A stretch of 11,427 nucleotides of DNA from Candidatus Aenigmatarchaeota archaeon (GTDB lineage: Archaea > Aenigmatarchaeota > Aenigmatarchaeia > QMZP01): NCBI GenBank assembly GCA_030672885.1, contig DAOVFN010000010.1:1-11427 (forward strand), written 5' to 3'. The notes below the pieces were generated by a model, which was not told the origin of the DNA, made no database searches, and was given only the letters and a program-made list of their open reading frames with translations. This document shows positions 5,009 through 10,918 of the stretch, piece after piece; position 1 is the stretch's first letter; the number at the start of each line of letters is the position of its first letter. Both the position numbers and the translations under genes were made by a program.

Positions 5009-7860
5009 GTTATCACTTCAATCCCGGGCTTCCCGGGCTCTGCCCTCAGGGCCTTCTGGCTGTCGCTCCTGTATGATTGAATTACTTGGACTTTGCACTT
5101 AAATTCCTTTTCCAGGAAGGGGACTGCGTCATTGAGGACATCGAGTTCCTCCTTTTCTGTGAGGACCTCTCTGAGCTGGGAGACGTTCTGGCTGAGCCTC
5201 TGGGCAAACCTCAGGGCGTCCTTGCCGTGCTCTCTGCCCTCGGAGCTCTTCATTATGGCAGGTATTATGCCCTCGGGATCCTTGGACATCCCTATTATCC
5301 TGTTGTGCAGCACATGCTTCCAGTTGGGCGCGACGTATATCATGACCTCTTTGGTTTTCTTGTTGACTATCCTGATTATCGAAGCGATATCATCGGCCGT
5401 GCGCTTCACCAGTTCCTCAAGCCCTTCCAGCCTGGGATTGATGGCCTTGGGATTTGCCCTGGGCCATGGGGCGCTGGAGACAAAGCCCTCATTGCCCAGC
5501 TTCTCCCAGAGCTCCTCGCACATGTGCGGCACAAAGGGTGACATGAGCGCTATCCAGTCCCTGATTACCTGCCCGAGAACGGCGCTGTTCGGTTCACTGG
5601 TCCGCCTCTCATACCACTTTATGGCGTCACCGAACCTGAAGAAGCAGTCCATGCTGGCCTTTCTGGTCTCGAAGCCCTCCAGGGACTTGGTGGTCCTCTT
5701 GATTATCCGGCTTGTCTCAGAGAGCAGCCACCTGTCAATCATGGCGGGATCCCTTTCCTTGCCTGTCCTGGACAGCCTCAGGATCCGGTCATGCCACCTT
5801 GACAGCCTGTCCCTGACCACCCTGACCTCGCTGGACCTCCAGTCAAAATCCTGCCAGGGCTCGGTTGATGAGAACAGAAAGAACCTGACCGTGTCTGCGC
5901 CGTATTCCCTCACAACGTCGCTGGCCAGGATTACGTTGCCCTTGGAACTGGACATCTTGCCTCCCTCGAGGAGGCCCATGCCCCAGGTGGCTATGCCCCT
6001 TGGCCAGTACTTTTTTGGGAACACTGCCGTGTGATGGAATATCATAAAGGTCAGGTGATTGGATATGAGTTCAAGGGCCGAGCAGCGCCAGTCAAGGGGG
6101 TACCAGTAATCAAAACCCCTTCTGAGTTCACTGAGCTCCTTGACAGGTATCTTGGTCTGTTTGGATATGGAAGCCGCGCTGCCCTTTCCCAGCATGACAT
6201 AGTCAAAGAATCCGGGAATGAGCTGCTCTGGCTTGTAACTCTTTATCACATGGGCCACCAGATAGAAGGCCATGTATATCGTGGAATCAGAGAGGGGCTC
6301 TATTATGAAGCGCTTGTCCTGGGGAAGCGGGGTCCCGAGCCCGAAGTTCCTCACGCAGGGCCATGCCTCGAGCCACTCCACTGTGTGATTGAAGTCCTGT
6401 TTTGCATTGGGTGGGATGTTCCTGATGCCCTTCACGGCCTGCCTCGCAAGGGACTTCCATTTCTTATTGGAGTAATCAATGAACCATGATTCGGTCCTGG
6501 CGACTATGACAGTCCCGCCGCAGCGGCACACCACAGGCTCAGAGAATTCCAGCATAGTGGATGCCGCGCCCTTTTTCAGGAGCTCTCTCTTGACAAGTTC
6601 CTTGGCTTTCTCTACCTTCATGCCAGAGTATTTCCCGCATTCCCTGGTCATCACGCCTGTGTGGAAGCCTGATTTGTAGACCTCTTTTGTGGCATTGTCG
6701 AGTTTCTCGCTCTCTCTCTGGCTGCTTATCCTCATCTTGCCGCATATCGCGACAGCTGCCCGGTCGCCCCATTCCTTGGTCTTGATTATCGGGATTACCC
6801 GTATCTCTTTTATCCTGGCCCAGTCTAGGCCGTGCTTCTCTGCCAGCTCCCTGTTCTCCTGGAGGTCCCTCAGGCCAATCCAGTCATAGGGGGCATCGGA
6901 GGGGACGCTGGTGACTATGCCGGTGCCGATCCTGGGGTTGCAGAACCCGCTCGGCAGGACAGGGATGGTGTGCTTTACCCCGGGCGCCTTGAGGCGCTTT
7001 CCAAGCAGGCTCTTTCCGGGAACCTTGCCCAGGATACTGACCGTTCTCTTTTGATGGGAGAGCTTCTCGGCGCACTCGCTGCTGATTATCCAGGTCTCGC
7101 CATCGACAGTGGCCCTCACGTAGTCTGTTTCTGGATTGACCCACATGTTCGTCTGGCCGAATATGGTTTCGGGGCGCAGCGTGGCGGCCACCAGCATGTC
7201 CTTGCCCTTTCCGGGGGAGCCCTCCCTGATGAGGGGGAACTTTATGAGCGTGAACTCCTGTATGTCGGCTGACTCGCCCTCGAGGATGTCATGGGTCGTG
7301 ACAGGGTTCTTGTCTCTGATGCACCATTTCACTTGATGAAGCCCTTTTTTCTCAAGCCCCTTTTTGTAGAGGATTCCGTGCTGCCACTCAATGAACTTCC
7401 TGTAGTGCAGGTCATTGGTGGTGAACTGCCTTCTCCAGTCTATGGTGTAGCCCAGGGACCGCATGCCCCGGATGTAGTGCTCCTGGATGAAATGCCTGGC
7501 ATATGACATGGGTTCTGTCATCTGTTTCAGCTGCTCGTCAGTGACCTTGAATACGTCTTTAAGGATGTGCATCTGCCTGGGCTCCTCTTCCTTGAGCCTC
7601 TTTACTGCCCCCACTATGGGAGTTCCCGTGACATGCCATGCCATGGGAAAGAGCACATTGTAGCCCTGCATCCTCTTGAACCTGGCCACTATGTCAGGGA
7701 CCGTGTATGTCCTGACGTGGCCTATGTGCATGCCCCCGCTCGGGTAGGGATACGCAACAGTGATATAGAACTTCTTTTTCTTGGGGTCTGGCTCTGAATT
7801 GAACAGTCCCGCATCATCCCATCTCTTTTGCCACTTCTCTTCTATCTTTCTGGAATTCAT
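5005..7860 (-). CDS. leuS: Leucyl-tRNA synthetase, archaeal type
   Basis: This class I synthetase joins leucine to tRNA-Leu using ATP. The 951-residue chain is full length for the archaeal/eukaryotic form. The nucleotide-binding HIGH motif is at 45-48 within PYPSGGMHIGHVRTYT. The CP1 editing domain, which hydrolyses mischarged tRNA, shows LRPETIFG (228-235) and GTGIVTSVPSDAPYDW (312-327). The second ATP motif reads KMSSS (635-639), followed by KGNV. The rest is the helical anticodon-binding and C-terminal region. The ATG at 7858-7860 has no convincing ribosome site and lies about 36 bases from a TATA-like box, so the leader is probably very short. It is the first gene of a three-gene run, its stop overlapping the next start. 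Confidence 0.98.
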   Translation of the reverse strand: MNSRKIEEKWQKRWDDAGLFNSEPDPKKKKFYITVAYPYPSGGMHIGHVRTYTVPDIVARFKRMQGYNVLFPMAWHVTGTPIVGAVKRLKEEEPRQMHILKDVFKVTDEQLKQMTEPMSYARHFIQEHYIRGMRSLGYTIDWRRQFTTNDLHYRKFIEWQHGILYKKGLEKKGLHQVKWCIRDKNPVTTHDILEGESADIQEFTLIKFPLIREGSPGKGKDMLVAATLRPETIFGQTNMWVNPETDYVRATVDGETWIISSECAEKLSHQKRTVSILGKVPGKSLLGKRLKAPGVKHTIPVLPSGFCNPRIGTGIVTSVPSDAPYDWIGLRDLQENRELAEKHGLDWARIKEIRVIPIIKTKEWGDRAAVAICGKMRISSQRESEKLDNATKEVYKSGFHTGVMTRECGKYSGMKVEKAKELVKRELLKKGAASTMLEFSEPVVCRCGGTVIVARTESWFIDYSNKKWKSLARQAVKGIRNIPPNAKQDFNHTVEWLEAWPCVRNFGLGTPLPQDKRFIIEPLSDSTIYMAFYLVAHVIKSYKPEQLIPGFFDYVMLGKGSAASISKQTKIPVKELSELRRGFDYWYPLDWRCSALELISNHLTFMIFHHTAVFPKKYWPRGIATWGMGLLEGGKMSSSKGNVILASDVVREYGADTVRFFLFSSTEPWQDFDWRSSEVRVVRDRLSRWHDRILRLSRTGKERDPAMIDRWLLSETSRIIKRTTKSLEGFETRKASMDCFFRFGDAIKWYERRTSEPNSAVLGQVIRDWIALMSPFVPHMCEELWEKLGNEGFVSSAPWPRANPKAINPRLEGLEELVKRTADDIASIIRIVNKKTKEVMIYVAPNWKHVLHNRIIGMSKDPEGIIPAIMKSSEGREHGKDALRFAQRLSQNVSQLREVLTEKEELDVLNDAVPFLEKEFKCKVQVIQSYRSDSQKALRAEPGKPGIEVIT

Positions 7861-7890
7861 AAGACGACCCCTGATTGATTTATGGCGCCG

Positions 7891-7902
7891 GTTTTAATAA
7901 CC
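7891..7902 (-). promoter_or_regulatory. TATA-like box before leuS
   Basis: GGTTATTAAAAC on the minus strand lies 31-42 bases before the leuS ATG, predicting a transcript start near 7870 and a leader of about ten bases. It is the only AT-rich element in an otherwise GC-rich stretch. The match to consensus is moderate. Confidence 0.4.
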
Positions 7903-8005
7903 TTGCGGCTGGGCAGGCTTTCCGGTATCATCGGCATAGGATACAGAGCAATCATTGAGCCTCTCATTCAAAACACCCAAGTGTCAGAGAAGACCGATGA
8001 AACTG
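7903..8005. other. Intergenic spacer without recognised content
   Basis: Together with the small open frame and promoter to its right, this belongs to a 317-base stretch between leuS and the HAD-domain gene. I see no RNA gene, strong hairpin or T-rich terminator here. Two weak inverted matches exist: GTATC/GATAC at 7925-7929 and 7940-7944, and TCATCGG/CCGATGA at 7929-7935 and 7994-8000. Both are within chance expectation. Confidence 0.5.
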
Positions 8006-8101
8006 CTAAAGCATCATGGCCAGTAGCAGGATAATGACAAGGAAAAACAGACCCGAAAGCGTCTCGGGAAGCATGAAATCATTAAGTGCGCTGGCCTTCA
8101 T
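8006..8101 (-). CDS. Possible 31-residue single-pass membrane peptide
   Basis: On the minus strand an ATG at 8099-8101 opens 31 codons ending in TAG. The peptide starts MKASALNDFMLPETLSG and continues into an unbroken hydrophobic helix (about 18-31: LFFLVIILLLAMML), so it would be a tiny membrane protein with a polar N-terminal half. Support comes from context: the ATG stands about 34 bases after a TATA-like CATTTAAATG, a GTGATG element lies just before it, and no other gene occupies this stretch. No upstream in-frame start exists before a TAA. I do not recognise a family, and a frame this short can occur by chance. Secretion-channel beta subunits are longer and do not match. Confidence 0.45.
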   Translation of the reverse strand: MKASALNDFMLPETLSGLFFLVIILLLAMML

Positions 8102-8104
8102 GTC

Positions 8105-8140
8105 ATCACGTGATATAATAACACCATCGTCATTTAAATG
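8105..8140 (-). promoter_or_regulatory. Promoter with perfect palindrome before the small peptide frame
   Basis: CATTTAAATG (8131-8140) is a self-complementary TATA-like box centred about 35 bases before the ATG at 8101, predicting a transcript start near 8110. That start falls in a second perfect 10-base palindrome, ATCACGTGAT (8105-8114). A palindrome at a transcript start suggests a repressor site. A second AT-rich patch (8112-8124) is too close to the ATG to be the main box. Confidence 0.4.
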
Positions 8141-8177
8141 TTCTTTGTCAAAACTCGCTCTGTCAGCTTAAACTTGA

Positions 8178-9029
8178 TTAGATTTTTATGAATTTCCCAG
8201 CCTTTATGCCGTGAGCTTTCTCTATTATTTCCTCATCCTCATCATCTATGACAATTTCAGCAGTGCATCCCCTGAAGAAGGGCTTGCTCAGAATGGGAAT
8301 GTCTTCATCAAAGCCATTATTCCGTAAATCATACACTGTTTTTTCAAGCTCGCTGCCTGTCCATATGCTTACAGGCTTCTCCTTTGAATATGTTTTGAGC
8401 ATATCAAGAACATGCTCATTTATTTTTCTATCTGGTACCTCTTGGTCTGGCATTAAAGTCCCGTAAACATCACAAAAGACTCCTGGCAGGAATTCGTTAA
8501 GCTCTTCTTCATAGCCCCTTAACTCCATAAGGGTCTTTTCTATCTCCTCGATTGACCCTTCAATGCCGTAAATCTCTTTCACTTTCTTCATAACTTCCTC
8601 TGTTCTGTGCCTCGTATCATGCAAGAGCACTCCTGCCATACTTTGTTTATATTCTGCATCAGCAAAAAGCTTGAGAGCCTTGTTTTCAAACTTGGGAATA
8701 TCAAAAGCCCTAAACATCTCAGATAATACACAAAGAACGCTTGCATATCTTACCCTTTCAGGAAAATCAGCCATAACCCTCCTGAAATGGGAGTCCAGAT
8801 ACATCTCTAATGGCCCGTCGAACCCGTAAAGCATTACCCTTCTTTCAGGGTCTCTGGAAAGGACATCATAAGCCTTCTCAAAGGTCTTTTCTCTTGAATC
8901 TGGATTTGAAACATTGATATAAGTAAAATTATCCTCGAAGTTTACCGAATATTTATCTCCTAAATGCTTTATTGCCCCTCCAAGTGTCCTCTGCATTTCC
9001 TGGGAGTCAATAATCTCTATCATATTCAT
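8178..9029 (-). CDS. HAD-superfamily domain protein with unassigned N-terminal half
   Basis: The C-terminal 100 residues resemble a HAD (haloacid dehalogenase-like) phosphatase core. Motif I is FCDVYGTLMPD (nucleophile Asp187, counted from this ATG). Motif II is SIWTGSE (Thr224). A candidate motif III lysine is Lys249 in LSKPFF, and the acidic motif IV is VIDDEDEE (Asp262-263, Asp265). Motif I has Tyr two residues after the nucleophile, as in dehalogenase-type members, where phosphatases usually have Asp. No cap domain is evident after motif I. The first 180 residues are unassigned: possible strands RVMLYGFD and VRYASVLCVL, then MAGVLLHDTRHRTEEVMKKVKEI and a charged helical linker. The start may be GTG 9030-9032, ATG 9027-9029 or ATG 9021-9023; the TATA spacing favours the first ATG. 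It follows the pentein gene by about 24 bases. Confidence 0.75.
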   Translation of the reverse strand: MNMIEIIDSQEMQRTLGGAIKHLGDKYSVNFEDNFTYINVSNPDSREKTFEKAYDVLSRDPERRVMLYGFDGPLEMYLDSHFRRVMADFPERVRYASVLCVLSEMFRAFDIPKFENKALKLFADAEYKQSMAGVLLHDTRHRTEEVMKKVKEIYGIEGSIEEIEKTLMELRGYEEELNEFLPGVFCDVYGTLMPDQEVPDRKINEHVLDMLKTYSKEKPVSIWTGSELEKTVYDLRNNGFDEDIPILSKPFFRGCTAEIVIDDEDEEIIEKAHGIKAGKFIKI

Positions 9030-9053
9030 CACTACCTACTCTATAATAGTAAA

Positions 9054-9062
9054 TTATATAAA
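9054..9062 (-). promoter_or_regulatory. Consensus TATA box overlapping the upstream stop codon
   Basis: TTTATATAA on the minus strand is the best TATA match in the window and encodes the last two residues and the TAA stop of the pentein gene. Its centre is about 29 bases before the ATG at 9029, predicting a transcript start near 9032 and almost no leader. A GGTAGTG stretch precedes the alternative ATGs, so read-through translation is also possible. Confidence 0.6.
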
Positions 9063-10016
9063 TGTTTGCTTTATGAGAAAGCCGGTACACCTCGCACCAC
9101 CCTTTGCCGCATGAAGTGCCCTGTCCATTTCCACTATTACTGTTTTGTGGTCCAGAGTGGAGTAAAGCCCTTCAGCCTCCCTGTTTATGTAGCCATCAAA
9201 GGAATCTGAAAGAAAGACAATTCTCTTGTCGCCATCTACCAATATGTTTGTCGGGCTCCATAGGGAATCAGGTGATACAATAGCAGTGGCCATGTGAACA
9301 GGGTAACCATATTTATCCAGAGTTTCGCTTACATAGTCTGAATACCTTATGCTGTCATCTTGGTATACTGCTTGCATATCATGGGGTTTTGAAACAATAG
9401 CATTGACTGCTCCTTTTTGGTTTTCCAGAAATCCAGCAGCGGTATCAATATGGAAAAACCCATTATTCTGCCTCTCATGGTATTTGTTCTCATCAAGTTT
9501 CCCTACATCGTCAAGAATCAGGCATTCAAGTTCATACCTTTCGAATGTTCTTTTGATGGCATCAATGCCTCTCTGGTAATCCCCATCGGCACGTCCGTTT
9601 GCCTGAGGAGTGAGCCAGCCAAGGACAGCATGCCTGTCTGTTATTAAGCAGTCACCTCCTATCACAAAAAAGGGAACCTCGTTTACTTCAATATTTCTGT
9701 ATTCTAATTGTTCCTTCAGGGCAGCCCTATCCCCAACATCCTTTGCAGAACCCGCGCTGTAAAGGGTGATATCATCAGTCATAAGTACAGATGGCTTGTC
9801 CTCATCATATCCAATAAATACAGCTGGATCCCTTACCCAAAGGCTGTAGACATTCCCGATTCTAGATAAACCGACATCATAAATTTCGGCTTCTGTGTTT
9901 TCCTGTAGAGATTTTCTTAATTCGTTTATGCTGTAATCTATGTGCATCTCACCTGTTCTTGGCAGGAATGCTTTTGCTATGTTTTCCCTGTAGTCTGGGC
10001 AGGTTTTGAATGGCAT
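9054..10016 (-). CDS. Pentein-fold guanidine-modifying hydrolase (arginine deiminase/DDAH-like)
   Basis: The 320-residue protein shows the conserved blocks of the arginine deiminase, dimethylarginine hydrolase and agmatine deiminase superfamily, soluble enzymes that hydrolyse guanidino groups through a cysteine. In order: SLWVRDPAVFIG (58-69, R62-D63), IGGDCLIT (119-126, D122), FHIDTAAGFL (188-197, H189 and D191), SPTNILV (254-260), and GGARCTGF (306-313) with the presumed nucleophile Cys310 near the C-terminus. The nearest resemblance by eye is arginine deiminase and DDAH, but the substrate is open: free arginine, agmatine, methylarginine or protein arginine. No carbamoyltransferase or carbamate kinase lies nearby. 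The ATG at 10014-10016 has a GGGGG ribosome site inside an inverted repeat. The gene is AT-richer than DUF362 upstream, hinting at transfer or relaxed composition. Confidence 0.8.
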   Translation of the reverse strand: MPFKTCPDYRENIAKAFLPRTGEMHIDYSINELRKSLQENTEAEIYDVGLSRIGNVYSLWVRDPAVFIGYDEDKPSVLMTDDITLYSAGSAKDVGDRAALKEQLEYRNIEVNEVPFFVIGGDCLITDRHAVLGWLTPQANGRADGDYQRGIDAIKRTFERYELECLILDDVGKLDENKYHERQNNGFFHIDTAAGFLENQKGAVNAIVSKPHDMQAVYQDDSIRYSDYVSETLDKYGYPVHMATAIVSPDSLWSPTNILVDGDKRIVFLSDSFDGYINREAEGLYSTLDHKTVIVEMDRALHAAKGGARCTGFLIKQTFI

Positions 10017-10018
10017 AA

Positions 10019-10043
10019 TTCCCCCTTAACTCATCAGGGGGAA
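10019..10043 (-). promoter_or_regulatory. Perfect inverted repeat covering the pentein ribosome site
   Basis: On the minus strand TTCCCCCT (10036-10043) and AGGGGGAA (10019-10026) form an 8-base-pair perfect stem with a 9-base loop, ending two bases before the ATG. The downstream arm is the ribosome site. In a read-through RNA the stem would hide that site. If transcription starts at the nearby TATA box, the RNA begins inside the downstream arm and the repeat would instead work as a DNA operator. Confidence 0.55.
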
Positions 10044-10056
10044 AGAAATTAAAAAG
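10043..10056 (-). promoter_or_regulatory. TATA-like box of the pentein gene and T-rich end of DUF362
   Basis: CTCTTTTTAATTTC on the minus strand is centred about 35 bases before the pentein ATG, predicting a transcript start near 10025. The same T-rich stretch lies 24 bases after the DUF362 stop and could end that transcript, since T tracts serve as archaeal terminators. The dual role is inferred. Confidence 0.4.
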
Positions 10057-10079
10057 AGTTTTTTTTGATAGGTAGGGTA

Positions 10080-10883
10080 TCACACCGCAACCCTTCTGTA
10101 GACAGGGCTGCCGATGCCGAGCCGGACGGCCTGGTTTATGTATTCTATGTCAGTGGGTTCGACGGTCTTGAGTTCGGGAAGCATGTTCCTGAGGAGATTG
10201 AGGCCCGCGCAGTCCAGAGCCACGGGGTCCTGGCCAGCGAACATGTAACCGAACCTCATGGCCTTGCCGCCGTGGCGGAGTTCTTGGGCCGCCCTCATGG
10301 TCCTGGCCCCGTCCATTATGGTCAGGTTGGCCTTGAATACATTGTGCAGCTCTGCAATGCCCCTGTGGATGCTCTTGAGCCTCGCGTGCATAAGGAGCCT
10401 CTCCCGGTTGTGCAGGAATCCGAAGTGATTCTTGAGAGCGCCGGTGAGCTTAACGCAATTGTGGTACTTGATAACAGGAAGGGATATCAAGTAATCATAA
10501 TCAAAGGGCACGCTCGAGACCCTGAGCTTGAACCCCGTCCTGGTCATGACCTTTCTGAAGGGCTCGTCATGGAGGTTGCACAGTTCTGCATCGAACTCTC
10601 CGCACACATTCTGGAGGCAGTGGTGCTCGATTATGTGGCCGGGGTCGCCCGCGTCAGGGGCTGGGCCATCCCCCACTATGGCCTCGCATCCCCTGTCCAG
10701 AAGCGCCTTCAGGACCTCCCTGAGAGCATCTGGATGGGTGGTGGTGGGATAGCGCTCATGTGATACTATGTTGGGCTTCACAAAGACCCTCTTGCCAGAC
10801 CACTCACGCCGGAAACGCTTCATCACGGCACGGGTGAAGGCTTTTCTGTCATCGGTTTCCTTAACAAGAACCGCAGGCTTCAT
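10080..10883 (-). CDS. DUF362 domain protein
   Basis: The product matches the DUF362 (COG2006) family, widespread in archaea and anaerobic bacteria and of uncertain biochemistry. The 267 residues cover the whole domain. KRVFVKPNIVS (31-41) and PTTTHPDALREVLKALLDRG (46-65) give the N-terminal half. LISLPVIKYHNCVKLTGALKN-like sequence, the NLTIMDGARTM segment and FAGQDPVALDCAGL form the C-terminal half. No ferredoxin-type cysteine clusters are attached, unlike some family members. The ATG at 10881-10883 has no ribosome site and a TATA-like stretch about 26 bases upstream, so a leaderless mRNA is likely. It diverges from Hel308 across a very short gap. The stop is followed by a T-rich region. 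Confidence 0.92.
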   Translation of the reverse strand: MKPAVLVKETDDRKAFTRAVMKRFRREWSGKRVFVKPNIVSHERYPTTTHPDALREVLKALLDRGCEAIVGDGPAPDAGDPGHIIEHHCLQNVCGEFDAELCNLHDEPFRKVMTRTGFKLRVSSVPFDYDYLISLPVIKYHNCVKLTGALKNHFGFLHNRERLLMHARLKSIHRGIAELHNVFKANLTIMDGARTMRAAQELRHGGKAMRFGYMFAGQDPVALDCAGLNLLRNMLPELKTVEPTDIEYINQAVRLGIGSPVYRRVAV

Positions 10884-10918
10884 ACTTTATTTATTGCTTT
10901 ATGCTTAATATGCTTTCT
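10884..10918. promoter_or_regulatory. Overlapping divergent promoters of DUF362 and Hel308
   Basis: Only 35 bases separate the DUF362 ATG from the preferred Hel308 ATG. On the plus strand ACTTTATTTATT (10884-10895) is about 27-30 bases before the ATG at 10919. On the minus strand an AT-rich box at 10905-10912 is about 26 bases before the ATG at 10883. Each box therefore sits near the other gene's transcript start, so the two promoters should interfere and both mRNAs should be nearly leaderless. Confidence 0.45.

Noticed and set aside
5093..6034. Long plus-strand open frame (313 codons) opposite leuS
   Set aside because: It lies wholly antisense to an intact leucyl-tRNA synthetase and has Ser/Leu-rich, domain-free sequence typical of the reverse of a GC-rich gene.
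5005..7860. KMSSS instead of KMSKS in leucyl-tRNA synthetase as a sign of a defective enzyme
   Set aside because: This variant is known among archaeal leucyl-tRNA synthetases, and the following KGNV context is intact.
7882..8034. Plus-strand frame of 50 codons between leuS and the HAD gene
   Set aside because: No ribosome site, no recognisable composition, and its promoter side would lie inside leuS. It also runs opposite the better-supported 31-residue frame.
10019..10066. The hairpin plus nearby homopolymer runs as an intrinsic terminator
   Set aside because: For minus-strand transcripts the T-rich run comes before the hairpin, not after it. On the plus strand the T8 run (10059-10066) is about 16 bases beyond the hairpin and no plus-strand gene lies upstream.
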